Source: Comamonadaceae bacterium
GTDB lineage: Bacteria; Pseudomonadota; Gammaproteobacteria; Burkholderiales; Burkholderiaceae
Assembly: GCA_947374535.1 (NCBI GenBank)
Contig: CANCCJ010000011.1
Coordinates: 1-50,511, forward strand
Direction: 5' to 3'
DNA length: 50,511 nucleotides
Below, piece after piece: positions 1 to 7,514 of the stretch (the stretch's first letter is position 1; the number at the start of each line of letters is the position of its first letter). The notes under the pieces were generated by a model. The model was not told where the DNA came from, ran no database searches, and saw nothing but the letters and a program-made list of their open reading frames with translations. The position numbers and the translations under genes are program-made.

Positions 1-131
1 AAGATGGGTGCAATCATTTTGCAAGGACCACACCATTCGGCCCAGTAGTCCACCAACACGGGTTTGTCGGCTTGCAGAACGTCTGCTTCAAAGCTTGTAT
101 CAGTAATGTGTTTAATCAAATCGCTGGCCAT
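1..131 (-). CDS. trxA: Thioredoxin, 5' part only (runs off the window edge)
   Basis: This is the N-terminal 43 or so codons of a classical thioredoxin, a small cytoplasmic protein-disulfide reductase. The reverse strand starts at ATG (131) and reads into the diagnostic active site WCGPC inside a [10 protein letters not shown] context, preceded by the usual F-x-x-x-V-L-x-x-x-x-P-V-L-V-D-Y strand. The rest lies before position 1. It is divergent from the DsbA-type gene at 200, with about 70 bp between them for two promoters. The assignment to the thioredoxin family is secure. Calling it trxA rather than a paralogue is an inference from its near-canonical N-terminus. Confidence 0.9.
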   Translation of the reverse strand, partial: MASDLIKHITDTSFEADVLQADKPVLVDYWAEWCGPCKMIAPI

Positions 132-199
132 GGTGATTTCCTCTTTCAATTGGCGATAGAGCTACAGTTAGGCCATTGTGGCAGAAACAAAGAACCCCC

Positions 200-847
200 A
201 TGAAAACGCTCACTATTGATGTTGTCTCGGATATTGTTTGCCCCTGGTGCTTTGTGGGCAAACGGCGTTTAGAGCGTGCTTTGGCACTTTTGGCAGTTCA
301 GCAGCCCGATGTAGAACCCGAAGTTCGCTGGCACACCTTCCAACTCAACCCGGAGATGGTGCCCGAGGGCATTGCGCGTGATGACTATGTACGCAACAAG
401 TTCGGCGACCGGGCCGACAGCATTTACGAGCGCGTGGCAGGCGTGGGCAAAGAGGTGGGCATTGCGTTTGCGTTTGACCGCATTGCTCGCCAGCCCAACA
501 CGGTGGTGGCGCACAGCCTGATTGCGGTGTCCGAGCCAGGCATGGCGCAAGACGCCATGGTGGAGGCGCTTTTCAAAGCTTATTTTCTTGAAGGCCGCGA
601 CCTGACTGAAGCCTCGGTGCTGATGGATATTGCCGAGTCCGCAGGCATGGACCGCGCCGCAGCTGAAGCACATTTACAAAACACAGAACTTCACACCCAA
701 ACGATTGACAGCGACAAAGCTGCGCGTGAGATGGGCATCACGGGCGTGCCGTTCTTCATCTTCAACCACCAAGTGGGCTTGTCTGGCGCCCACGAGAGCG
801 AGACTTTGCTGGAGGCGATGAACGAGGCGATGCAGGCTGCGGCTTAA
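200..847 (+). CDS. DsbA/FrnE-family thiol oxidoreductase
   Basis: A 215-residue thioredoxin-fold protein of the FrnE/2-hydroxychromene-2-carboxylate isomerase branch of the DsbA superfamily. The CPWC redox motif lies at residues 14-17, straight after a first beta strand, and a T-G-V-P-F-F cis-proline loop lies near the C-terminus, which is the usual arrangement. There is no signal peptide, so a cytoplasmic thiol-disulfide role is expected; the natural substrate is unknown. I chose the ATG at 200 because the family starts directly with the beta strand; an upstream ATG at 176 would add eight unlikely residues. The gene meets the minus-strand channel gene tail to tail with a 4-bp overlap of stop regions. 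Confidence 0.85.
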   Translation: MKTLTIDVVSDIVCPWCFVGKRRLERALALLAVQQPDVEPEVRWHTFQLNPEMVPEGIARDDYVRNKFGDRADSIYERVAGVGKEVGIAFAFDRIARQPNTVVAHSLIAVSEPGMAQDAMVEALFKAYFLEGRDLTEASVLMDIAESAGMDRAAAEAHLQNTELHTQTIDSDKAAREMGITGVPFFIFNHQVGLSGAHESETLLEAMNEAMQAAA

Positions 848-1695
848 TCTTTCTCGATGAGCGGCGTTTGCGTAGGCTGCGCGGCTGCCGCTACGCGGTA
901 AATGAGGTGGTAGACCAAGCCCACAAACACGCTGCCGCCCACCAGATTACCCAAAATCACCGGCACCAAGTTGCCAAGCATGCCCGCCACGGTGAGGGCG
1001 TTGCCCGCGGTTGCAGGCTCAAAGTATTGAATGATCAACGCCAATTGCATGAAATACATATTGGCAATGCTGTGTTCAAACCCCGCCGCCACAAACGCGG
1101 TGATGGGGAAGATGATGGCAATGACCTTGTCCATCACGCTGCGGCCGGCCATGGCCATCCAAACGGCCATGCAAACCAACACATTGCACAACACGCCTCT
1201 GAAAAACGCTTCGTGCCACACCAAGTTTTGTTTGGTCAGCGCAATTTTCAAAACGGTTGCACCCATCGCACCGCCATTGGCGTGCGTGTGACCGCTCAGG
1301 TACACCAGCAATGCCAAGCCGGTGGCGCCTGCAAAGTTGGCCGAGCACACCCATAGCCAGTTGCGCAGCACTTCGCGTGTGGTGATTTGCCCATCGGCCC
1401 AAGCCATGGCGAGAAGGTTGTTACCCGTGAACAGCTCGGCCCCAGCAATGATGACCAAAATCAGCCCCAAACAAAACACAAAGCCACCTAACAGTTGGCT
1501 AACTGCAAAGCTCAGACTCGCATCGGACTTGACGATTACAAACAACAAACCGCCCAAGCCAATGAAGGCGCCCGCCAGTAAACCCAACATGACCAAGGGC
1601 AGGGTGGCCATGTGCGCCTTGGCGACGCCCACCGTTTCTACTTTGGTCGCGATTTCTTTGGGTGCGTAGGCATCAGAGCCAAACAGTTCAGGCAT
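844..1695 (-). CDS. Formate/nitrite transporter (FNT) family channel
   Basis: A 283-residue polytopic inner-membrane protein of the FNT (FocA/NirC) family, which carries small monovalent anions such as formate or nitrite. Six hydrophobic segments fit the family fold, with signature stretches such as G-x-x-F-x-x-G-L-x-L-V-I-I-A-G-A-E-L-F-T-G-N-N (TM3 region) and the later N-x-L-V-C-M-A-V-W segment. The start at 1695 matches family length; a longer reading to 1992 adds about 100 residues with no family character. The ion carried cannot be told from sequence. No formate lyase or nitrite reductase gene sits next to it here. Confidence 0.88.
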   Translation of the reverse strand: MPELFGSDAYAPKEIATKVETVGVAKAHMATLPLVMLGLLAGAFIGLGGLLFVIVKSDASLSFAVSQLLGGFVFCLGLILVIIAGAELFTGNNLLAMAWADGQITTREVLRNWLWVCSANFAGATGLALLVYLSGHTHANGGAMGATVLKIALTKQNLVWHEAFFRGVLCNVLVCMAVWMAMAGRSVMDKVIAIIFPITAFVAAGFEHSIANMYFMQLALIIQYFEPATAGNALTVAGMLGNLVPVILGNLVGGSVFVGLVYHLIYRVAAAAQPTQTPLIEKD

Positions 1696-1779
1696 GGGTG
1701 TTCTCGTTTGCGATGATTTGCCTAATTTACTACTTGAACTGGCAAAATTGATGTACTTTTCATTTTTGGAAGCTGCTTC

Positions 1780-2073
1780 ATGCCTCAGACATCCTCCAAC
1801 ATGGTTCGTGCCCTTGTGCTGCGTGAGCTTGAAGCGGGCAAGCGCGATGACGGCCTTTGGCTTCAAGCCATGTCTGAGTCCAAACTCGACAAAACCAAGG
1901 CCCAAGTCCGTTACCTCGAGTTGCGCACACAAGCCATGCAAGGAGACGTGAAAGGGTTGCTGATCAAGCAAATTCGCGGCGCTGTGGCGCAAGACAGCGG
2001 CGTGCGCCTGACCAATGCCAGCTTGGCCGATTACCTGTCTGCCAAGACCCTCAACGCTTCAGGGAATAAGTAG
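1780..2073 (+). CDS. Small hypothetical protein
   Basis: A 97-residue (or 90-residue, from ATG 1801) soluble protein, not recognised. It is mostly alpha-helical in character, rich in K, L, A and Q, with no signal peptide or membrane segment. Codon use looks like real coding sequence of this genome, with many G/C third positions, and the reading frame is open right up to its neighbour. It lies divergent from the FNT channel gene and its last 23 bp overlap the end of the minus-strand gene 2051-2521. No function can be assigned. Confidence 0.55.
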   Translation: MPQTSSNMVRALVLRELEAGKRDDGLWLQAMSESKLDKTKAQVRYLELRTQAMQGDVKGLLIKQIRGAVAQDSGVRLTNASLADYLSAKTLNASGNK

Positions 2074-2521
2074 GCCGCAAGTTAGGCGGCATCAACAGCA
2101 CGGGCTGGTGCTTTTGTGGTTTAACTTGTGTTTGTTTGATGGACTCGAACAGCTGCGTTTGAGCCGAAGGTACGGGCAGTTTGAACTCATGGCCAATGCC
2201 AATTTGCGTAGCTGCCGCTTTGCGTTGCACCAGTTGTGACGCCATCATGTGGACGTAAACGTCTTTGGCGCTGTGTGACCACGTGTCCCATTCTTCGCGA
2301 AAAGTTTTGATGTGGGCTCTCAGAAACTGGCCCAACACCTTGGCGTCGACTTCATGCTGGATGGTTTCATGTGCCTTGTTGATGAAGGGCTGAATTTCAT
2401 CGGGCTCAGCCGTTGCTTCGGGTTCAGCGGTTTGCTCAGCGACAGGTGCAGCTGCCTCTGTGGGCACTTTGGGTGTGCTTGTTGTGCTGTCTTGTGTTGC
2501 TTCTGTTGTTTCTTCGGCCAT
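2051..2521 (-). CDS. Hypothetical protein with acidic, low-complexity N-terminus
   Basis: A 156-residue protein, not recognised. The first 40 or so residues are rich in E, T, A and P and likely disordered. The middle (about 45-110) is a predicted helical region with many H, K, W and aromatic residues, and the last 40 residues are basic and proline-rich. There is no signal peptide or membrane segment. A TTGAC-N4-GTCAA palindrome lies about 80 bp upstream of the start (2600-2613) and includes a TTGACA that could be its -35. It converges on and overlaps the small gene 1780-2073. Function unknown; the charge layout (acidic head, basic tail) is the only clear feature. Confidence 0.55.
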   Translation of the reverse strand: MAEETTEATQDSTTSTPKVPTEAAAPVAEQTAEPEATAEPDEIQPFINKAHETIQHEVDAKVLGQFLRAHIKTFREEWDTWSHSAKDVYVHMMASQLVQRKAAATQIGIGHEFKLPVPSAQTQLFESIKQTQVKPQKHQPVLLMPPNLRPTYSLKR

Positions 2522-2599
2522 CCACGCCTATCGACACGAGTTGAGTGTTTCTTTAGTGGTTTAAAAAGAAATTTGATTCACGCTAACTTTCTTGATCCG

Positions 2600-2613
2600 T
2601 TGACGAATGTCAA
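2600..2613. promoter_or_regulatory. TTGAC-N4-GTCAA palindrome (copy 1)
   Basis: A perfect inverted repeat, TTGACGAATGTCAA, sits in the 240-bp gap between two divergent genes. The same sequence, extended to 16 identical bases, occurs again upstream of katG at 47748-47761. On the minus strand it contains TTGACA, a perfect -35 hexamer, for the gene starting at 2521. It could be a CRP/FNR-superfamily-type operator or simply a promoter element shared by chance. The rest of the 2522-2762 gap shows no gene. Confidence 0.35.
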
Positions 2614-2762
2614 TTACGCGGTCATTAGCAGCTTTTTGCCATTGACGCTCGAACTTGATCGAAGTGGAATAGCACTTAGGCTAGCGCTTCGTGAGGCGGT
2701 CATGTGTGGGAGTCATCAAACTCTAATTTTCTGCGCTTGAAACTGCGTGAAATAGGTGGTTT

Positions 2763-4157
2763 ATGCAAAATTTAATCAAGAGATTTTTTAAAATTTCTGA
2801 GCCTTTAGGGTTTCGTGAAGCCTTTGAGCAGTCTTTTGACGCAATGATGCAGATGGGGCCGAATGGGAATATTATTTTTTTTAACAAGGCTGCGGAATTG
2901 TTGTGGGGTTATTCGCGCTCAGAAGTAATTGGTGAAGATATCGATAAATTATTTGACGGGCTTAAAGGCACTTCAATAGCAACGCAATTGAATCAATGGG
3001 CTGGCTCGGTGCAAGAGGTTCGAATACGTCGCAAAGATGGAAAACTTTTGCTGGGAAGCATGTCTTTGTCAAAGATTTCTCTGGGTGACGAATTTGCTTT
3101 TACCGCCATATTTAGAGACGCAACAGGGATACAAGAGGAAAGAGAGCGATATCTCCAGATTCTTGGGCAAGCGATAGATGCCGTCGTTTCGATTGATGAA
3201 AATAATTGCGTGACGTTTTATAACGCTGCAGCAGAACAACTCTTCGGGTATGAACGCGATGAAGTGTTAGGTCAGAATGTCAAGATGCTGGTGCCCATGA
3301 ACATTCAGCCCCATCACGACCAATACATCAATGCCAATCGAACGACAGGGGTGAATAAGATCGTGGGTAAAACCCGAGAGGTAGAAATTAACCGTAAAGA
3401 TGGCCGCAAGATTTGGGGGCAGTTGTCTGTGTCCAAAGTGAAATTGGGTAACAAGATTATTTATACCGGTTTTCTAAAAGACATCACGCCTCAACGCAGA
3501 GCGTTTGAAATGCTCAAGCAAACGCTAGAGCAGGCAATTGATGCGGTCGTTTCAATTGATGAAAATAATTGCGTCACCTTCTTTAACGCTGCTGCAGAAC
3601 ACCTTTTTGGTTATAGCCGTGATGAGGTGTTGGGTAACAATGTCAAGATGTTGGTACCTATGGAGATTCAGTCTCATCATGACCAATACATTAACGCCAA
3701 TCGAACGACAGGGGTAAATAAGATTGTCGGTAAAACCCGCGAGGTAGAAATCAACCGTAAAGATGGCAATAAGATTTGGGGACAATTGTCTGTGTCAAAG
3801 ATTTATTTAGATGACAAGATGATTTACACCGGCTTTTTAAAGAATACCAATCAAGAGCATATCAATCGCACCAATACCAATAGCGCAATGGATGAGGTGT
3901 TGAGTTCTGGCAGCCAAATCAGTCAGATCGTGACTGTGCTCAATGACATCGCAGCCGAAACAAAATTGTTATCTCTTAATATTTCTATCGTGGCAGCAAG
4001 TGCTGGTGATTCCGCTCTTGGAATTACCGTGTTGGCCAGTGAGCTACAAAAACAATCAGAAATTGCAACTGAGGCTGCAGCCAAGATTGAAGCATTGATT
4101 GCTCAGACCAAGACTCGGATTGATAACTTGGACAAGTCTTTGCGAAATCTTGACTAA
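2763..4157 (+). CDS. Soluble three-PAS sensor with FixL-like PAS pair and short MCP-like tail
   Basis: A 464-residue protein without membrane segments. PAS1 is at about 15-130, PAS2 at about 138-247 and PAS3 at about 258-368; a tail at about 380-450 resembles the tip of a chemoreceptor signalling hairpin (I-x-x-I-V-x-V-L-N-D-I-A-A-E-T-K-L-L-S-L-N). PAS2 and PAS3 are near-identical and resemble the FixL heme PAS. Both keep an H-D-x-Y-I helix whose His (185 and 306) aligns with the FixL proximal heme ligand, and an Arg 20 residues later that aligns with the FixL distal Arg. The tail is far shorter than a normal MCP domain and has Val where MCPs have the conserved Glu of A-A-I-E-A-A. An AGGTGG ribosome site precedes ATG 2763. 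Heme binding and signalling output are inferences. Confidence 0.8.
   Translation: MQNLIKRFFKISEPLGFREAFEQSFDAMMQMGPNGNIIFFNKAAELLWGYSRSEVIGEDIDKLFDGLKGTSIATQLNQWAGSVQEVRIRRKDGKLLLGSMSLSKISLGDEFAFTAIFRDATGIQEERERYLQILGQAIDAVVSIDENNCVTFYNAAAEQLFGYERDEVLGQNVKMLVPMNIQPHHDQYINANRTTGVNKIVGKTREVEINRKDGRKIWGQLSVSKVKLGNKIIYTGFLKDITPQRRAFEMLKQTLEQAIDAVVSIDENNCVTFFNAAAEHLFGYSRDEVLGNNVKMLVPMEIQSHHDQYINANRTTGVNKIVGKTREVEINRKDGNKIWGQLSVSKIYLDDKMIYTGFLKNTNQEHINRTNTNSAMDEVLSSGSQISQIVTVLNDIAAETKLLSLNISIVAASAGDSALGITVLASELQKQSEIATEAAAKIEALIAQTKTRIDNLDKSLRNLD
3160..3845 (+). repeat. In-frame tandem duplication of one PAS domain, 363-bp period
   Basis: Two copies of a PAS-coding unit lie head to tail, offset by 363 bp (121 codons): about 3160-3480 and about 3523-3845. 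Long stretches match base for base, with scattered mostly synonymous changes, and the encoded domains are nearly the same. This is an internal gene duplication that has kept the frame, recent enough to show DNA-level identity. Confidence 0.85.
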
Positions 4158-4181
4158 AAGACGAATACCGCTAGAACGATT

Positions 4182-5441
4182 TCACAGCAGCAACAAAGCG
4201 GCCATGGCCACTAATGTGGGAAATAACGCTCCCAGTAGCAAACCACCAGCACCCACTGAAGAATCGGCAAATCCAGAACGCAACAGCGCCACACCGGCGG
4301 GGTTGGGTGCATTGGCAATCACAGTCAAGCCGCCCCCAGCTAACGCACCGGCAACCAAGCTGTATTTGGCTTGGTCTGAAATATCCAAAATCAGTGAACC
4401 TAAATAGGTGAGGGCGGCGTTGTCGGTGAACGCCGTCAACACCGTGGTTCCGTAAAACAAAATCTGCGGATCCATGGTCGACACAATAGGCTGTAGCCAC
4501 CACTGCTGCATGCCACCTAACACCACCAAGCCCGCCAAGAAGAAACCTACCAGCAATGCTTCTTTCAAAATCAGCGGGCTTTGGTAGCGCTCATAGGCTT
4601 GCGCAAAGCCCATGAACATCACAAACAAACCGATGAATGCCACAGGGTGATGCGCGAATGCCACCACGGCGGCCAAGAAGGCCAAATGCACGGCGACCAC
4701 TGCTTTCGGTATGGACTCTGTTGTGCTTGACTCAGTGCCATGGGCATCTACTCCCAAATGGTTGTGCAGTATGAACACCGCCACCGTGGCGTTAACCAGC
4801 ACTGCCAGCGCAGCCTTCCAGCCAAATTGGGTGAACATAAACGTGCTATCCCAGTTCCACACATTGGCCACCATCAACACAGGTGGGGCGGCGTAAGAGG
4901 TAAGCGTTCCGCCAATTGACACGTTGACAAACAGCACCCCCAGCGCAAAGTACTTGACCCGCTCAGGCACCTCCGTGCGAAATACTTGCGGGGCTAACAT
5001 GAGTGCGGCAATCGTCATTGCCGCTGGCTCGGTGATGGCTGAGCCCAGCAATGGCACTGCAGACAAACACAACCAAGCCTTGGTCAAAGAGCTCCGCAGG
5101 GGCATTAGCCGCGATAAAACATCCACTGCCGAAATAACGAAACTCAAAATCGGCTTAGACGCTGCCACCACCATCACCACAAAGACAAAGAGTGGCTCGG
5201 TGTACTGCCGTGACTCGGCATAGGCCATGGCCTTCGCCCCACCTTGTAGCCAGGCCATGCACACAATGAGGATGATGGCCCAGAAGCCAAAAACCACCTC
5301 CACTTCACCTAGTAAGTGAAACAAACCAGCGTGATTGGGGTGGCGGTGCGAAAGCCGTTCAAAAAGCTTCGCGGCAAAGGTATGGATCAAGGCAACTGCA
5401 AGAAGAAAAGCAGCTATCGACTCAATAGAGATAGGGGTCAT
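4182..5441 (-). CDS. Putative Na+/H+ antiporter (PF07399-type)
   Basis: A 419-residue inner-membrane protein with about ten or more hydrophobic segments, matching the putative Na+/H+ antiporter family PF07399, which belongs to the ion-transporter superfamily. Recognisable stretches are the G-S-A-I-T-E-P-A-A-M-T loop in the middle and T-A-F-T-D-N-A-A-L-T-Y-L-G-S near the C-terminus; these polar breaks in helices suit ion coordination. The ion specificity is not proven for this family. It converges on the PAS gene, 24 bp apart. The 5442-5675 gap upstream holds no clear gene; I see only mixed AT-rich sequence there. Confidence 0.75.
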   Translation of the reverse strand: MTPISIESIAAFLLAVALIHTFAAKLFERLSHRHPNHAGLFHLLGEVEVVFGFWAIILIVCMAWLQGGAKAMAYAESRQYTEPLFVFVVMVVAASKPILSFVISAVDVLSRLMPLRSSLTKAWLCLSAVPLLGSAITEPAAMTIAALMLAPQVFRTEVPERVKYFALGVLFVNVSIGGTLTSYAAPPVLMVANVWNWDSTFMFTQFGWKAALAVLVNATVAVFILHNHLGVDAHGTESSTTESIPKAVVAVHLAFLAAVVAFAHHPVAFIGLFVMFMGFAQAYERYQSPLILKEALLVGFFLAGLVVLGGMQQWWLQPIVSTMDPQILFYGTTVLTAFTDNAALTYLGSLILDISDQAKYSLVAGALAGGGLTVIANAPNPAGVALLRSGFADSSVGAGGLLLGALFPTLVAMAALLLL

Positions 5442-5675
5442 GTTGAAAATGAGGGTTTCAAGCGTGGCGGCCCGACCTACGCAAAACCTACTGCCTAAAA
5501 ATTAGACAACACCCATACTGATCATAAGCTAATTAACTAGTCATGCTCACAAACCTCTGGGATAAACGCTTTTGATTGTTAAACCCAAAGAAGTGCAACG
5601 TGAAGGCCGGTGAATGAATTAGCCAGTCGCCTCCAGCACCAACGCAAGAGCTGTTCATAGCGGCGTCGTAATAAG

Positions 5676-6227
5676 TCAGTGAGTCGAGCTATTAAGGGTA
5701 TTCACGTCAGGGAAAGAGTGGTTTTTAGATAAATTTTTAGCGTACAAACGCATATCGTTCATTGTTTGCTTTTCTTTATCTAATTCAGTGGATTTAACGG
5801 AGAAATCGTAAGCAATTTTTGCAGCAATTTTTGCCTTCTCTGCAAATTTTATACATTCAATATCATTTTTAATGATGGCCGCTTCATGAGAGGCCTTTGC
5901 GGCAACAAACGCTAATAAAGTATTTAACTCTGAATCACGAGACCGAGTTATGGCCTCGGTGGTGATCGCGTTAATTAGCGCGTTGATGAGTTTGTTTTTC
6001 ACATCTTCTTCGCTCAATTGTTCTTGTAATACAACAATTTTTCGATTGAGTGAGTGAACGTTTTCAGTAAGCCTTCTTGCCAGAATGTTTGTCCTTCTTT
6101 CAACTCTAGGACACCCCTCGGTAATTTGATTTGCTGAGGTTTGATCACTTGACTCGTTCTTAGCGTTGCAATCCCCCAAGACGCCTTTATCTGTGTAATT
6201 GATGTGAAAATAATCTTTATTAGTCAT
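5676..6227 (-). CDS. Hypothetical coiled-coil protein, AT-rich gene
   Basis: A 183-residue soluble protein, not recognised. Residues about 40-160 form a long run rich in K, E, A, N and I with heptad-like spacing, so a helical or coiled-coil structure is likely; the ends look flexible. Base and codon use is clearly more AT-rich than in the housekeeping genes of this window. It lies about 180 bp downstream of, and on the same strand as, the kinase/HD-GYP regulator pair. The very AT-rich gap 6228-6404 may carry its own promoter (a TATAAA stands in it). A role with the two-component pair is possible but only from position. Confidence 0.5.
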   Translation of the reverse strand: MTNKDYFHINYTDKGVLGDCNAKNESSDQTSANQITEGCPRVERRTNILARRLTENVHSLNRKIVVLQEQLSEEDVKNKLINALINAITTEAITRSRDSELNTLLAFVAAKASHEAAIIKNDIECIKFAEKAKIAAKIAYDFSVKSTELDKEKQTMNDMRLYAKNLSKNHSFPDVNTLNSSTH

Positions 6228-6404
6228 TTTTCAATCCGGCTGAAGTAATTTTTTTTGATGCTATAGAAATCACATGTGCAGTGCAAATGGTTTTTATAGG
6301 GTTACAAAAAAATAATTGAAAGCATGACAAAACGCAAAAAATATCAATTAAATTAAATTCAAATAAAAAATGAACGCGTCGGCACATTAATAAGTTTGCT
6401 GTTA
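6228..6404. other. Very AT-rich intergenic tract
   Basis: This 177-bp gap between the unknown gene 5676-6227 and the HD-GYP regulator is the most AT-rich part of the window, with several A and T runs. It may hold the promoter of the unknown gene (a TATAAA on the minus strand). No hairpin terminator for the regulator gene stands out. Confidence 0.4.
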
Positions 6405-7514
6405 TTAATCTTTATGAAGCGTTGCGATTGCAACAAACTCTTCGTAGTTTGAAATGAAAGCGTCAAGTAATACCGGATCAAAGTGATGACCGCGTCCAGC
6501 CAACATAATTGCCTTGGCTTCCTCGAAGCTAAAGGCTTTTTTATAGACACGTGCATTGACAAGTGCATCGAACACGTCAGCTATTGCCATTAGCTTAGAT
6601 GACAGCGGAATTTCATTCCATTTCAAACCATCGGGGTACCCACTGCCATCCCACTTCTCGTGGTGCCAGTGTGCGATTTCTTTTCCTATTCTTAAAAACG
6701 TAAGGGATGTTTCTGTATCTTTTTCCGCCTGCTCAATCGCCCGTGCCCCCAATTCAGCGTGCGTTTTCATGATGGCCCACTCTTCATCGGTCAGTTTTCC
6801 AGGTTTGAGCAAAATCCGATCCGGAATGCCAACCTTTCCTATGTCATGAAGAGGGGCTGAGTTGGCGATTAGATCGATGACCGTATCGGTTAGCTCGAGT
6901 TGGAACGCAGGCATTTTTTGCAGAATTTTTGCCAGAGCTCTTACATACAAAGAGGTTCGCAAGATGTGACGACCGGTTTCGTTATCTCGCGTTTCTGCTA
7001 AGCGTGCAAGTGCGCGGATGCCTACGTTTTTAATTTGTTCGTTTTCTTGCATTCTTCTGGCAACTTCCTGTTCCAGATTTTCATTGAGCCTTCCAAGGCT
7101 ATCTCTCACTTCTTTCAATTCAAGATGGGTTTTTACCCTTGCCATCAAAATGCTTGGACGTATTGGTTTTGTGATGTAGTCAACCGCACCCGCCTCCAAC
7201 CCCATTTCCTCGTCACGCGTCGAGTCAAGGGCGGTTAAAAATATGATGGGTATATGGCGTGCCGTTGGCATGTCTTTGATCTGTTTGAGCACTTGATAGC
7301 CGTCCATGCCGGGCATCATGACATCCAGCAAAATCAGATCGGGAAGGGCGCCTTGTTGCAGGTACTCGATGGCTCTGTAACCTGAGGGAACGGCACGTAT
7401 GCTGTAGTCGTTCGACAAGAGGTCCGCCACAACATTCAAATTGTCTGGGTTGTCGTCAACCACCATGACGATCGGTTGGGATGCGTTTTTATCAAAGGTC
7501 GTCATCATGATCAT
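6405..7514 (-). CDS. HD-GYP response regulator (RpfG-type)
   Basis: A 369-residue two-component regulator. Residues about 14-135 are a receiver domain with acidic pair V-V-D-D, phospho-acceptor Asp near 64 (L-L-D-V-M-M-P-G) and an intact I-T-K-P lysine. Residues about 165-360 are an HD-GYP domain with H-D-I-G-K and G-S-G-Y-P-D-G, the family of cyclic-di-GMP phosphodiesterases, so the output is probably lowered c-di-GMP. Its ATG overlaps the stop of the hybrid kinase gene in an ATGA, so the two are co-translated and almost surely partners. The key catalytic residues are present; activity is inferred from family. Confidence 0.9.
   Translation of the reverse strand: MIMMTTFDKNASQPIVMVVDDNPDNLNVVADLLSNDYSIRAVPSGYRAIEYLQQGALPDLILLDVMMPGMDGYQVLKQIKDMPTARHIPIIFLTALDSTRDEEMGLEAGAVDYITKPIRPSILMARVKTHLELKEVRDSLGRLNENLEQEVARRMQENEQIKNVGIRALARLAETRDNETGRHILRTSLYVRALAKILQKMPAFQLELTDTVIDLIANSAPLHDIGKVGIPDRILLKPGKLTDEEWAIMKTHAELGARAIEQAEKDTETSLTFLRIGKEIAHWHHEKWDGSGYPDGLKWNEIPLSSKLMAIADVFDALVNARVYKKAFSFEEAKAIMLAGRGHHFDPVLLDAFISNYEEFVAIATLHKD

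Noticed and set aside
2312..2740. Long plus-strand open frame opposite the gene 2051-2521
   Set aside because: Cys/Phe-rich translation typical of antisense of a coding gene; no motif and no ribosome site.
5442..5675. Possible integron-like or mobile element scar after the antiporter
   Set aside because: No integrase, no clear att or inverted repeat; the stretch is simply gene-free.
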